Below the pieces are notes generated by a model, which was not told the origin of the DNA, ran no database searches, and saw nothing but the letters and a program-made list of their open reading frames with translations. Shown here piece by piece: positions 25,880-34,973 of a DNA stretch of 64,000 nucleotides; within the stretch, counting starts at the first letter, position 1; each line of letters begins with the position of its first letter. The DNA is from Elusimicrobiota bacterium (lineage in GTDB: Bacteria; Elusimicrobiota; Elusimicrobia; UBA1565): contig JBAZVI010000009.1 in NCBI GenBank assembly GCA_041660925.1, positions 151,616-215,615 of the forward strand, given 5' to 3'. The position numbers and the translations under genes are program-made.

Positions 25880-26814
25880 GCGTCCCGAAAGTCTCCGTCG
25901 TCATCCCGGCCTACAACGCCGCCCGCTTCATCGTGGGGACGCTCGAAACCATCCGCGCGCAGACCTTCAATGACCACGAGACGGTCGTCGTCGACGACGG
26001 GTCGTCCGACGACACGAAGGCGGTGGTCGACGCCTTTCTCTCTCGCCATGGACTTGCCGGGACCTGCATCCGCCAGTCCAACAAGCGGATCGCCGGGGCT
26101 CGCAACACGGGGATGCGCGCGGCCCGGGGAGAGTTCATCGCCCTCCTCGACCACGACGACCTATGGTACCCCGAGAAGCTGGCCAAGTGCATGTGCGCCT
26201 TCGCCGAGCATCCGGAGGTCGACCTCGTGGGGCATCATATCGACATCCTCCGCAACGGCCGCCGGCTCCGTACCGCACGCAAGGGCCCGGCCGCTCCGGA
26301 CATGTACGAGACGCTCCTCCTGAAGGGCAACGCCCTCGCTCCCTCGGCGGCGGTCTTCCGAAAGGAGAAGGCCCTCTCCATCGGCGGCTTCCGCGAGAAC
26401 CCCGAGTTCAACACCGTCGAGGACTATGATTTCTGGATGCGCCTGAGCCGCGTGGCGCGCTTCCACTTCATCGACGAGGCGCTGGCGGGCTACGCCGTCG
26501 TCGACGACTCCGCATCGAGCCGCGTCGACTACCACCACGGGAACCTGGAGACGCTGCTCCGCGAGCACTTCGCCTCCCGCTTCGGCCCGCACCCGGACCT
26601 CCTCCAGCGCCTGCGCATGCGCCGACGCCTCTCCGCGGTCTACCGCTCTGCGCTCGGCCAGCTCCTGGCTGCGGACGTCCCGCAGTCCAAGCGCACGGAG
26701 TACGCTCTCAAGATGCTCCGTGCCTTCCCCTGCGACGCGAAGAACCTCGTCCGGACCGTACAGTGGATCCTCGCCTGGAGACCGGTCCGCCCAGGCCCTA
26801 AACCCGCGCCATGA
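25876..26814 (+). CDS. GT2 family glycosyltransferase (TTG start)
   Basis: A 312-residue inverting GT-A enzyme. VSVVIPAYNAARFI, VVVDDGSSDDT, GARNTGMRAARGEFIALLDHDD (split by the DxD-type HDD) and NTVEDYDFWMRL (the acceptor-side ED motif) are all present. The start is TTG in a TTGA overlap with the reductase gene; an upstream open frame lies in reductase coding sequence. It transfers a sugar from an NDP donor to a growing lipid-linked glycan, probably in the cytoplasm. The C-terminal 90 residues are Arg/Leu-rich and may associate with the membrane. ATGA overlap with the next gene. Confidence 0.87.
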   Translation: MSVPKVSVVIPAYNAARFIVGTLETIRAQTFNDHETVVVDDGSSDDTKAVVDAFLSRHGLAGTCIRQSNKRIAGARNTGMRAARGEFIALLDHDDLWYPEKLAKCMCAFAEHPEVDLVGHHIDILRNGRRLRTARKGPAAPDMYETLLLKGNALAPSAAVFRKEKALSIGGFRENPEFNTVEDYDFWMRLSRVARFHFIDEALAGYAVVDDSASSRVDYHHGNLETLLREHFASRFGPHPDLLQRLRMRRRLSAVYRSALGQLLAADVPQSKRTEYALKMLRAFPCDAKNLVRTVQWILAWRPVRPGPKPAP

Positions 26815-27752
26815 ACTTCTCGTCCCAATCCACCGGCGCGCCGGGAGAAAAGACCATGATACGCAGCGAAGAAGTCGACTACACGCCGTTCGAGAATTAC
26901 CTCGGGAAGCCGCGTCCGTGCGCTGTCTGCGGCGCTTCGGACAAGAAGGAATCCTGGGCGCGCAGCGGAGTCTTTCATGCGGTCCGCTGCCGCGGCTGCG
27001 GCCTCGTCTGGATCGATCCGTTCCTGACGGAGGCGGGCTTCGCGAAATACTACACCGACTACATCGCATTCCGCCTCAAGAACAAGAAGAAGATGGAGCA
27101 GCGCTCGCGGATGTACGAGCTGGACGGCGATTTTCTGCGCCTTTTCGTCCAGCGCGGGGAACTCCTCGACGTCGGCTGCAGCGCCGGATTCTTCCTGGAG
27201 AAGCTGGGGGACGGCTTCTCCAAACACGGCATCGAGAAGGACCCCGCCGCGGTCGCCCTGGCCAGAGAAAGGAATCCCGCCATCGGCGCCGTCATCCAGG
27301 AGGGTGAGCTGGGGAAGGACGATCTGATCCCAGGGAGCTACGACGTCATAACGATGCGCGGGGTCATCGAGCATCTCCCGGACCCCCGCATGGCGGTCCG
27401 CCGCGTCGCTGAACTGCTGCGACCGGACGGCTGGTATTATGTCACCGCGACGCCGAACACCGACAGCTTCTGCGCCGAAGCCTACCGCGAAAAATGGAAC
27501 CAGTTCGACCCCATCCAGCACATCTACTGCTTCAGCGCCAAGACGCTCGGCCGCCTGTGCGGGGAGTTCGGCTTGAAGCTCGAAGCCCAGGCCTATCCGT
27601 ACCTCGAGACGCCCTATGCCTCTCCCGAAGAGGATTACGCGCAGCTCAGGCGCGATCTGCAGCTGATCCAGCAGGGCCGCCGCAACGAAGTCGGACGAAG
27701 CCCCGCGTTCTGGGGGAACATGATGACGCTGATCTTCAGGAAGAACGCCTAA
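26811..27752 (+). CDS. class I SAM methyltransferase with N-terminal zinc ribbon
   Basis: A 313-residue methyltransferase. Two CxxC pairs (Cys37/Cys40 and Cys60/Cys63) form a zinc-ribbon-like N-terminus, as in NDP-sugar C-methyltransferases. The SAM loop LLDVGCSAGFFLEKL follows (about 118-132), and MRGVIEHLPDP supplies motif-IV-like residues. Proteins of this build methylate sugars or lipid-linked glycans. The 5' end overlaps the GT2 gene by 4 bp; a possible alternative ATG lies 15 codons further on. It ends the 12-kb operon that starts at the promoter at 15431; a minus-strand gene follows. Confidence 0.82.
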   Translation: MNFSSQSTGAPGEKTMIRSEEVDYTPFENYLGKPRPCAVCGASDKKESWARSGVFHAVRCRGCGLVWIDPFLTEAGFAKYYTDYIAFRLKNKKKMEQRSRMYELDGDFLRLFVQRGELLDVGCSAGFFLEKLGDGFSKHGIEKDPAAVALARERNPAIGAVIQEGELGKDDLIPGSYDVITMRGVIEHLPDPRMAVRRVAELLRPDGWYYVTATPNTDSFCAEAYREKWNQFDPIQHIYCFSAKTLGRLCGEFGLKLEAQAYPYLETPYASPEEDYAQLRRDLQLIQQGRRNEVGRSPAFWGNMMTLIFRKNA

Positions 27753-27785
27753 GCGTCCGCCGATTCGGCGCCCGCTGCCGGACCC

Positions 27786-28766
27786 TCAGGAAATACACTC
27801 CCGGCAGCCCTTGAGACACGCGGCCCGCTTTTCCCGGTGGATCTTCCGGATCGCCTCGAGCTTCGCGCCGTGCCAGATGTCCTTGAGGCTGGATTCATAG
27901 ATGTTCCCGACGACCAGGTCGCCCTCGTTGTTCTTGCAGCAGGGCCACACGGAACCGTCCTGATTGATCCCGAGCCGTCGCCAGGGGTCGGGACACGTGA
28001 AGCCCTCGATGTCCACGCTCTTGCGGTAGACCCGCTCGCCGGACTCCAGCCCCAGCGGGTTACGGTACTCCCGGATCCCGATGGAATCGACGATCTTCAG
28101 CCAGAACTCCTGGAACTCCTCCACCTCGTCGGCGTTCTCCTTCATCAAGACCATCTGGGCGCGCACCAGCGGAAGGGGAGAGCCCAGTTCCTTTCGCAAC
28201 TCCATGAACCGCCGGATGTTGGCGAGCACCTTGTCGAACTTGGCGCCTTTGCGCAGCCGTTCGTAGCGCTCGGCCCGACAGCTGTCGAGCGAGATGTTGA
28301 GCTGGTCCAGCCCGGCCTGAATGAGGCCTCGGGAGATCTTCTCGGTCAGGGGCGTCGCGTTCGTATGGAACATGATGTCGACGATCCCTCGCTGATGGGC
28401 ATAGTCGACCATCTCGACGATCTGTTTGTGCAGCAACGGCTCGCCGAAGAGATTGAGGTTCACGGCATAGAGCCCGTTCTCGGCCCCCTCGTCGATGATC
28501 CGCTTGTAGACGTCGAAGGGCAGGAAGAAGCTGGTGGGCTGTCTCCCGTTCTCGATCATGACCGTCCGCGGGCACATGGGGCAGAGAAGGTTGCACGCCG
28601 TGGTGACCTCGATGTCCAGGTGCATCGGGAAGTCCGCAACGATCAGCCCTGCGGGGTTGGCGGCCCATTTCCGGCGGTACTCGATGTAGCGCGGGTCGGC
28701 GGCCTTCGGGTGCGCGCGCACCTTCCCGATGACTTCGAATCCCACGTTCTCCACTGGCTTGTCCAT
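27786..28766 (-). CDS. radical SAM/SPASM-domain protein
   Basis: A 326-residue radical SAM enzyme. The 4Fe-4S motif is CNLLCPMC (Cys58, Cys62, Cys65), followed by NLFGEPLLHKQIVEMV and LDQLNISLDS strands of the partial TIM barrel. The C-terminal part has FTCPDPWRRLGINQDGSVW, PCCKNNEGDLVVGNI and a terminal CLKGCRECIS, an auxiliary cluster (SPASM-type) region. Relatives include heme-d1/peptide-modifying and sugar-modifying enzymes. It is the only minus-strand gene between 1 and 34 kb and is transcribed alone, with a TATAAT on its own strand about 75 bp upstream. The substrate is unknown; a surface-glycan modification is plausible. Confidence 0.8.
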   Translation of the reverse strand: MDKPVENVGFEVIGKVRAHPKAADPRYIEYRRKWAANPAGLIVADFPMHLDIEVTTACNLLCPMCPRTVMIENGRQPTSFFLPFDVYKRIIDEGAENGLYAVNLNLFGEPLLHKQIVEMVDYAHQRGIVDIMFHTNATPLTEKISRGLIQAGLDQLNISLDSCRAERYERLRKGAKFDKVLANIRRFMELRKELGSPLPLVRAQMVLMKENADEVEEFQEFWLKIVDSIGIREYRNPLGLESGERVYRKSVDIEGFTCPDPWRRLGINQDGSVWPCCKNNEGDLVVGNIYESSLKDIWHGAKLEAIRKIHREKRAACLKGCRECIS

Positions 28767-28840
28767 GATCTCCGTCCTTCAATCGCGTCGAATGAGGCCG
28801 CGCCCGCCCTCGCGGGCCGAGCGCTCCGACCTTCATCCAT

Positions 28841-28846
28841 ATTATA
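28841..28846 (-). promoter_or_regulatory. -10 element for the radical SAM gene
   Basis: Read on the minus strand this is TATAAT, 75 bp before the start codon of the radical SAM gene. No convincing -35 box is seen at 16-18 bp. The gap of 159 bp between this gene and the divergently transcribed methyltransferase also holds a +-strand -10 element at 28913. Confidence 0.45.
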
Positions 28847-28912
28847 GCTTGTGCCCCCGCGGCATGCTCGGGATGCCCTCCCGGCGAAATCGACCGCCGA
28901 CGCGAGAAATGT

Positions 28913-28918
28913 TAGAAT
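28913..28918 (+). promoter_or_regulatory. -10 element for the sugar O-methyltransferase gene
   Basis: TAGAAT lies 7 bp before the ATG of the downstream gene, with TCGACC (4 of 6 matches to TTGACA) 17 bp further upstream. The expected transcript start coincides with the ATG, so the mRNA would be leaderless or nearly so. Confidence 0.45.
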
Positions 28919-28925
28919 CGCACGT

Positions 28926-29942
28926 ATGGACGAGACGTTCCCAAAAGAGTGGACGGAATTCCGCAGACGGCTCGCGCAGGGCGAGATCCTATCGCCCAAA
29001 TCCGATCTATGGGAAGGCCTCATCCGCGACTTCCCCATCCCCTCAGACGCCCCCGGAGACGACGCCTCTCTCTTCCAGACGCAGATGACCCGCAACTATA
29101 ACTTCCTCCTCGCGACCGCAGAGACTCCTGCCATCCGATTGAAGAAGGCTTGGTTGTGGACGACCTTCATCGTCTCCGTCCTGTTCGCGCGTGCGGCGAG
29201 GATCCTGTGGGACCGCAACCTGAATCCCCGCTCCTTCGAACATCTGATGGGCTACCCTCGTTTCCCGCGCTTCATGAAGCGCCTCGGCCTCTGGAACGGA
29301 TACCTCCGCTTCTGCGCCTCGCTGGGAATCGCCGCCGACAGCTTCAACACGGCGCAGATGTTCTGGATCTCCGAGCGGATACTTTCGATCCCCTCGCTGC
29401 CGAAGACCGGTCTTCGCGTCCTCGAGGTCGGGGCCGGGACCGGGAATCTCGCGATCATGCTCGCCAAGCGGACCGGAGCAGGACTCTACGTCATCGTCGA
29501 CCTCCCCGAGATGCTGCTCTACTCCTCCCGTACGGTGCGGCATTTCCTCCCCGACGTCCCCGTCCGCTTCGCACCGCCCGTCGACAAGAACGGGACCCTG
29601 ACGCTCCCTTCGGAAGGCTTCTTCTTCGTCCCCCATCAGGACGCCGACCGACTGCCGGCCGACTCCTTCGACCTCTGCATCAACATCAATTCCTTCCAGG
29701 AGATGCTCCGCGAGCAGGTCGCAGGCTACCTCGCCCTCTTCCAGCGCTCCGCGCGAACCGGCGGGCACATCGTCACGAGCAATCGCCGCAAGCCGATGAA
29801 GGGCTTCGACAACAACCCTCTCTGCTACCCTTATCGCCCCAATGAAGTCCTTCTCTGGGAGACGGACCCGTTCATGTACGAAGTCCTTCGCTGGGACCGC
29901 CCGGACTCCTCGCTCTTCCGCGTCGAGCGCGTCCGAAAGTGA
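28926..29942 (+). CDS. putative sugar O-methyltransferase
   Basis: A 338-residue protein with a SAM-binding Rossmann core (LRVLEVGAGTGNLAIML, about residues 160-175; YVIVDLPEML after the next strand) preceded by about 155 residues of helical N-terminus. The pattern VDLPEML and the SFQEMLREQ segment fit the putative sugar O-methyltransferase family found in O-antigen clusters. The ATG was chosen because a -10 element sits directly before it and the upstream in-frame region is non-coding in character. It may be expressed separately from the downstream LegB gene, which begins 19 bp after the stop. Confidence 0.72.
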   Translation: MDETFPKEWTEFRRRLAQGEILSPKSDLWEGLIRDFPIPSDAPGDDASLFQTQMTRNYNFLLATAETPAIRLKKAWLWTTFIVSVLFARAARILWDRNLNPRSFEHLMGYPRFPRFMKRLGLWNGYLRFCASLGIAADSFNTAQMFWISERILSIPSLPKTGLRVLEVGAGTGNLAIMLAKRTGAGLYVIVDLPEMLLYSSRTVRHFLPDVPVRFAPPVDKNGTLTLPSEGFFFVPHQDADRLPADSFDLCININSFQEMLREQVAGYLALFQRSARTGGHIVTSNRRKPMKGFDNNPLCYPYRPNEVLLWETDPFMYEVLRWDRPDSSLFRVERVRK

Positions 29943-29961
29943 GCTCTCGGAGACACCCTCT

Positions 29962-30954
29962 ATGACCTGGAAGAACACAAAGGTCCTCGTCACCGGCGCG
30001 GGCGGCTTCATCGGGAGCCACTTGACCGAGGAGCTCGCCCGCCGGGGAGCCCGGGTCCGGGCGCTGGTCCGCTACAACTCCCGCGGCCACTGGGGCTTCC
30101 TCGAGCAACTCCCGAAGGAGCTCTCCACCCGCGTGGAGATCCGTCCCGGGGACATCACCGACCCCTCCTGCGTCTCGGAACTCGTCGCGGGGCAGGACGT
30201 CGTCTTCCATCTGGCGGCGCTCATCGCCATCCCGTACTCCTATCACGCGCCCTCAAGCTACGTCGCGACGAACGTCGGCGGCACGCTCAACGTCCTCGAA
30301 GCCTGCCGCCGCCATCGCACGGCCCGACTCGTGCACACCTCGACCTCCGAGGTCTACGGGACGGCGCGCTACGCGCCCATCGACGAGGAGCACCCGCTCC
30401 AGGGCCAGTCCCCTTACTCCGCGACGAAGATCGCGGCCGACCAGCTCGCCCTGAGCTTCTACCGCTCCTTCGGGCTCCCCGTCGCGGTCTGCCGGCCCTT
30501 CAACACCTTCGGCCCCCGGCAATCGGCCCGCGCCGTCATCCCGACCATCGCCGCCCAGCTCCTGGCGGGGGTCCCCGCCCTGAACCTGGGCTCGCTGACC
30601 CCTGTGCGAGACTTCAACTACGTAGAGGACACCGTCTCGGGCTTCCTCGCCGTCGCCGCCTCGAAGAGCTGCGTGGGCGAGGTCGTGAACATCGGCTCCG
30701 GCCGCGGGGTCACCATCGCGCAGACGGCCGCCCTGCTCCTGCGCCTCACCGGCGCCCGAACCGCCATCCGCAGGGAGACCGCCCGCGTGCGCCCCAAACG
30801 CAGCGAGGTCTTCAAGCTGGTCTGCGCGAACGCGAAGGCCCGCCGCCTCGCCGACTGGCGGCCGCGCTGGACCCTCGAGGAAGGCCTCGTGCGCGTCGTC
30901 GATTACGTCCGCTCCCATCGGGACGAATACAAGGCCGACCTCTACAACCTCTGA
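29962..30954 (+). CDS. legB: LegB-type NAD-dependent sugar 4,6-dehydratase
   Basis: A 330-residue extended SDR. The NAD loop is VTGAGGFIGSHL; HLAALIAIPYSY, STSEVYGTA and the catalytic YSATK (YxxxK) are intact. VRYNSRGHWGFLEQL is the segment typical of LegB, which converts UDP- (or GDP-) GlcNAc to the 4-keto-6-deoxy sugar that LegC aminates. With legC, legG, the NeuD-type gene and the fused LegF-LegI at 8-14 kb, the window carries every step from GlcNAc nucleotide to CMP-legionaminate. It is separated from that set by about 16 kb and coupled here to a nucleotidyltransferase (1 bp between stop and ATG). Confidence 0.9.
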   Translation: MTWKNTKVLVTGAGGFIGSHLTEELARRGARVRALVRYNSRGHWGFLEQLPKELSTRVEIRPGDITDPSCVSELVAGQDVVFHLAALIAIPYSYHAPSSYVATNVGGTLNVLEACRRHRTARLVHTSTSEVYGTARYAPIDEEHPLQGQSPYSATKIAADQLALSFYRSFGLPVAVCRPFNTFGPRQSARAVIPTIAAQLLAGVPALNLGSLTPVRDFNYVEDTVSGFLAVAASKSCVGEVVNIGSGRGVTIAQTAALLLRLTGARTAIRRETARVRPKRSEVFKLVCANAKARRLADWRPRWTLEEGLVRVVDYVRSHRDEYKADLYNL

Positions 30955-30955
30955 T

Positions 30956-31669
30956 ATGCAGGCCGTGATCCTGGCGGGAGGGAAAGGCACGCGGCTGCGA
31001 CCGTTCACGGCGTCCCTCCCCAAGCCGCTCGTCCCCGTCGGAGACTACCCCATCATCGAGGTCGTTCTGCGGCAGCTGCGCGCGCACGGCTTCAAGGAAG
31101 CGGTCATCTCCACCGGGCACCTGGCCGAGCTCATCGAAGCCTACTGCGGCGACGGGAGGCGCTGGGGGATGAAGCTGCGCTACGTGCGCGAGACCGAGCC
31201 GCTCTCGACGGCCGGCGCCCTCAAGCTGGTCCGCGGTTTGAAGAGCGATTTCCTGACCATCAACGGAGACGTCCTCACCACCCTCGACTTCCGCGCGCTC
31301 TGGAAGGCGCACCTGCGCGGCAAGGCGGCGGCGACCCTGGGCGCGTGCGAACGCGTGACACGCTCCGACTTCGGCATCCTCCATCTCGATGACGAAGACC
31401 GCCTGCGTGCCTACACCGAGAAGCCGACGCAGCGATATCTCGTCAGCATGGGCGTCAACGTCTTCCGCCGCGACGTCCTGCGCTTCATCCGCCCGGACGA
31501 AGCCCTGGGCATCCCCGACCTCGTCGCCCGCCTCCTGGCGGCGGGGGAAAGCGTGCAGGGCTACCGGAGCCGCGCGGACTGGCTCGATATCGGGCGCCCC
31601 GAGGACTACGAGGCCGCCCAGGAACTCTTCGGCGATCCGCGGCGGCGCTCCCGCTACCTGCGCTCATGA
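30956..31669 (+). CDS. sugar-1-phosphate nucleotidyltransferase
   Basis: A 237-residue NTP transferase with the loop LAGGKGTRLRPFT (7-19) and the PKPLVPVGDYPI substrate segment, LTINGDVLT as metal motif, and DWLDIGRPEDYE at the C-terminus. Short length and lack of a beta-helix are typical of glucose-1-P or mannose-1-P type transferases such as RfbF/HddC. It lies between LegB and an RMD-like reductase, so it may provide the nucleotide sugar for either. GDP-, CDP- or TDP-specificity cannot be read off. It overlaps the next gene by 4 bp. Confidence 0.85.
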   Translation: MQAVILAGGKGTRLRPFTASLPKPLVPVGDYPIIEVVLRQLRAHGFKEAVISTGHLAELIEAYCGDGRRWGMKLRYVRETEPLSTAGALKLVRGLKSDFLTINGDVLTTLDFRALWKAHLRGKAAATLGACERVTRSDFGILHLDDEDRLRAYTEKPTQRYLVSMGVNVFRRDVLRFIRPDEALGIPDLVARLLAAGESVQGYRSRADWLDIGRPEDYEAAQELFGDPRRRSRYLRS

Positions 31670-32574
31670 CGACCCTGGTGACGGGGAGCAGGGGGTTCCT
31701 CGCCTCCCATCTCGTCGCCGAGCTGCGACGCCGGCCGCACGGACGCCTCGTGCTCCTCGACCGTCTCCCCAGCGCCGGCGCCGTCTCCTGCGACCTACTC
31801 GATGCCGAGGCCCTGCGGCGGCTCATGGCGCGCCTGAGCCCGAAGCTCGTCTTCCATCTCGCCGGCACGACCGGTTCGCCCAGCTTCGACGAACTCTGGA
31901 GCCTCCACGTCCGCGCGACCCTGAACCTCCTCGAGGCCCTGCGGCCGCTCGGCCTCGGGACCCGCGTCGTGCTCTCCGGCTCCTCCGCCGAGTACGGGAC
32001 GGTCCCCGCGGGCAGGCCCGTGCGCGAGGACGACCCGACGCTCCCCCTCACGCTCTACGGCGCGACGAAGCTCGCGCAGACGCTGGCCGCCGAGCCCTTC
32101 CAGCGGGACGGTCTCTCCATCGTGACGGCGCGGATCTTCAACGCCGTCGGCCCCGGCATCCCCCCGCGTCTCGCCCTCGGCGCCTTCGCCGAACAGCTCG
32201 CGGCCATCGAGCGCGGCGCGCACGCGCCGACGATGAAGGTCGGGAGCTTGACCCCGCGCCGGGATTTCGTGGACGTGCGCGACGTCGCGCGCGCCCTTTC
32301 CGCCCTCGCCCGACCCGCCGTCGCGCCCGGCGTCTACAACGTCTGCTCCGGCCGGGCCGTGTCCGTCGGAGAGCTCCTGCGGGGGCTCATCCGCCTCGTC
32401 GGGAGGGAGGTCCGCCTCGAGGCGGACCCGGCGCTCCGCCGCCGCGTCGACCTGCCGCTTATGATCGGATCCTACCGCAAGCTCCAGGCAGCCGCCGGCT
32501 GGGAGCCCCGCATCTCTCTCGAACGGAGCCTGAAGGACACCCTGGACTGGTACCGCGCGCGCCGAAGGGGATGA
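31666..32574 (+). CDS. NAD-dependent epimerase/reductase (RMD/GMD-like)
   Basis: A 302-residue extended SDR: LVTGSRGFLASHL loop, HLAGTTGSPS, LSGSSAEYGTV and YGATKLAQ (YxxxK). The GSSAEYG plus YGxxK pattern and the NAVGPG and VCSGRAVSV segments are those of GDP-4-dehydro-6-deoxy-D-mannose reductase (Rmd) relatives. The RDFVDVRDVARAL motif is the typical C-terminal substrate-domain entry. Reaction: reduction or epimerisation of an NDP-4-keto-6-deoxyhexose. It overlaps its neighbours by 4 bp on both sides. Confidence 0.82.
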   Translation: MTTLVTGSRGFLASHLVAELRRRPHGRLVLLDRLPSAGAVSCDLLDAEALRRLMARLSPKLVFHLAGTTGSPSFDELWSLHVRATLNLLEALRPLGLGTRVVLSGSSAEYGTVPAGRPVREDDPTLPLTLYGATKLAQTLAAEPFQRDGLSIVTARIFNAVGPGIPPRLALGAFAEQLAAIERGAHAPTMKVGSLTPRRDFVDVRDVARALSALARPAVAPGVYNVCSGRAVSVGELLRGLIRLVGREVRLEADPALRRRVDLPLMIGSYRKLQAAAGWEPRISLERSLKDTLDWYRARRRG

Positions 32575-34973
32575 GCGAAGCGTTCGACCGGGCCCAGGTC
32601 GTCATCCTCAGCAGCATCGACTGGGACGCGGCTTGGCAGCGCCATCAGATCTTCGCCGCGCAGTTCGCCGAGGCCGGCCACGAGGTCTTCTTCGTTGAGA
32701 ACTCCGGCTTCCGCAACCCGGGGCTCACCGACCTGCCGCGCCTGCGCGCGAAGCTGCAGCACACGGTCTTCCCGCAGGAGACGAGTCGGGTCAACAGCAT
32801 CCCCCCCGGCCTCCACGTCATCCCGCCGCGCATCCTTCCTCCGACGACGAGGATCTTCCGCGACTCCAACCGCGCGCTGTTCGTCCCCCAGCTCGCGGCC
32901 CAGCTCCGCCACATGGGGATGCGGCCACATCCGCTCGTGGTCTGCTACTTCCCCACCGCCACGACCCTGGAACTCCTGGACCTGCTCGCCCCGCGCGCGG
33001 TCGTCTACGACTGCGCCTCCAACTTCCGCGCCCACCCGCAGGCGCCCGCCGACTTCCTGGACCTCGAGCGCGCGCTCCTGCGCCGCTCCGACGTCGTGGT
33101 CTGCGACTCGGACTTCCTCTTCGCCCAGAAGCGCTCCGAGCACGGCCGCGTCGTGCAGATCCACCAGGGGGTGTCCGAAGCGTTCTTCGAAGCCGCCCCT
33201 CCGTCGGGCGGCTTCAAATCGGCATGCTACTACGGGACCTGGGGGCAGGACCTCGAGCCCAAGCTCCTCGAGGCGCTGACGGCGGCGGGCCTGTCGGTCA
33301 CCGTGAGCGGCTTCACCAAGGGCGACCCGCCGCCGCTGCCGCCCGGCGTGACCCGCCTGCCGCCCGCGCGCCGGGAGGACCTCGTCTCCCGGCTCCAGGC
33401 CTTCGACGTCTTCGCCCTGCCCTATCGCATCAATCCCTTCCTCCTCGGGGTTATCCCGGCGAAGATCTACGAATGCCTCGCCATGGGCCGGCCCGTCATC
33501 GCGACGCCCCTGCCCTCCCTGCTGCCGCTGAAGGGGCTCATCCACATCGCCGAGACGTCGGACGAGTGGTCCGCCGTCGCCCGCCGCCTTCCCGAGACCG
33601 AGACGCCGGAGTTGCGCCGCGCGCGCATCGCGCTGGCCCGCGAGCATACCCATGCCGCCGAGTTCCGCCGCTTCCGGGAGACGGCGCGCGCGGCCTGGGA
33701 GTCGGCGCCCGCGGTCCTCGCCGAGCCGCAGAGCCGGGAGCGCTGGTGGGAGGGAAAGCACGCCCAAGCCTTCCTCCAGGGCTTCACCTGGATCGGCCTC
33801 CTCTACGGTCTGGCCAAGGCCTCCACCCTTCTCACGCAGATGGTCGCGGGGAGGATCCTCGGCCCCCAGCAGTTCGGCAAGGCCAACCTCGTCGTGGCCG
33901 CGGCCGCCTTCCTGCAGATCGCGCCGATGCTGGGCTTCCCGCTGGCCTTGAGCAAGTTCCCCTCCGCCGAGCCCTCAGAGGAGCGCCGCCGCCTCCTCAT
34001 CTCGACGACCCTGAGCGTCTTCGCGCTCTGGGCGTTCCTCTGCCTGGCGGCCTTCATGCTGGGCCATCAGCTGCTGGCGACGACGCTGCGCGTGCCCGAC
34101 GAGACGCTCGTCTACGCCATCATCTTCGCCTTCTGCACCGCCGTCTACATCGTGGTCTCCAGCCCCCTGCTCGGCCTGCGGCGCTTCGCCCAGCGCGGGA
34201 TCGCGGAGATCGTCTACGGACTCTCCGCCCCCGTGATCATGACCGCGCTGTTCCTCGGAGGCCTTCGCGACTACCGCGTCATGATCGCTGCGCTCTGCCT
34301 GAGCCTGCTGGGGGCCGCGGCCTACGCGGGAGGGAGCCTGCGCGGCTTCCTCCGCCCCGCCTTCGACCGCGAAGCCTTCAAGACCGTGATGGGCTACGCG
34401 GCGGTCGCGACCCTCAACCTGCTCACCGCAGCCTGCGTCGTGGCGCCCGGCCGGCTCCTGCTCCACCGCTGCGCCTCGCCCCACGAGGTGGGGGTCTTCA
34501 GCGCGTATTTCACCGCGACGGCCCAGATCAGCCTGGCGCTGCTCTATTCCCTGAGCGCCGTCATCGTCCCGCTCGCCAGCAGCCGGGACGGGCAGTCGGA
34601 AGCCTGGGGGACCCTGCGGCGGCTGGGCCTGCCGCTGCTGCTCGGGACCTCCGTCCTGTTCATCCTCACGGCGCTCGCCGCGCTCTTCGTCTTCGGGCGG
34701 AACTACCCGCTGCGCTGGGAGTGGGTCGCGCTGTTCGCCTTCACCGCCGCGCTGATCCTGCTCCACGGCATCATCGGAGCGGTCTTCTCGGCACGGGATT
34801 TCGCCGGCCTGCGGGTCTCGGTGACGGGGAACCTCATCGGAGGGCTCGGCAACGTCGGATTGGGCTGGATCCTGGTCCCGGCCTTCGGGATCCCCGGGGC
34901 GGCCGCCGCGCTGGCCGGTTCCTACATGCTCGGGCTGGCGTACTACGTCGTGCTCGCCCCGCGCGAGGACTGA
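32571..34973 (+). CDS. glycosyltransferase fused to Wzx-like flippase
   Basis: An 800-residue fusion. Residues 1-390 are a GT-B glycosyltransferase related to GT4/teichuronate TuaH-like enzymes (VVILSSIDWDAAWQRHQIF, AVVYDCASNFRAHP, FDVFALPYRIN and AKIYECLAMGRPVIATPLPS, the donor-binding E-x7-E-like loop). Residues 400-800 are a polytopic MATE/Wzx-type polysaccharide flippase with about 12 hydrophobic helices. The ATG in a 4-bp overlap is used; a longer upstream frame belongs to other genes. A single chain could add a sugar to a lipid-linked unit and flip it. The stop lies inside the 3' end of the opposite-strand pseF gene (31-bp convergent overlap). Confidence 0.85.
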   Translation: MSEAFDRAQVVILSSIDWDAAWQRHQIFAAQFAEAGHEVFFVENSGFRNPGLTDLPRLRAKLQHTVFPQETSRVNSIPPGLHVIPPRILPPTTRIFRDSNRALFVPQLAAQLRHMGMRPHPLVVCYFPTATTLELLDLLAPRAVVYDCASNFRAHPQAPADFLDLERALLRRSDVVVCDSDFLFAQKRSEHGRVVQIHQGVSEAFFEAAPPSGGFKSACYYGTWGQDLEPKLLEALTAAGLSVTVSGFTKGDPPPLPPGVTRLPPARREDLVSRLQAFDVFALPYRINPFLLGVIPAKIYECLAMGRPVIATPLPSLLPLKGLIHIAETSDEWSAVARRLPETETPELRRARIALAREHTHAAEFRRFRETARAAWESAPAVLAEPQSRERWWEGKHAQAFLQGFTWIGLLYGLAKASTLLTQMVAGRILGPQQFGKANLVVAAAAFLQIAPMLGFPLALSKFPSAEPSEERRRLLISTTLSVFALWAFLCLAAFMLGHQLLATTLRVPDETLVYAIIFAFCTAVYIVVSSPLLGLRRFAQRGIAEIVYGLSAPVIMTALFLGGLRDYRVMIAALCLSLLGAAAYAGGSLRGFLRPAFDREAFKTVMGYAAVATLNLLTAACVVAPGRLLLHRCASPHEVGVFSAYFTATAQISLALLYSLSAVIVPLASSRDGQSEAWGTLRRLGLPLLLGTSVLFILTALAALFVFGRNYPLRWEWVALFAFTAALILLHGIIGAVFSARDFAGLRVSVTGNLIGGLGNVGLGWILVPAFGIPGAAAALAGSYMLGLAYYVVLAPRED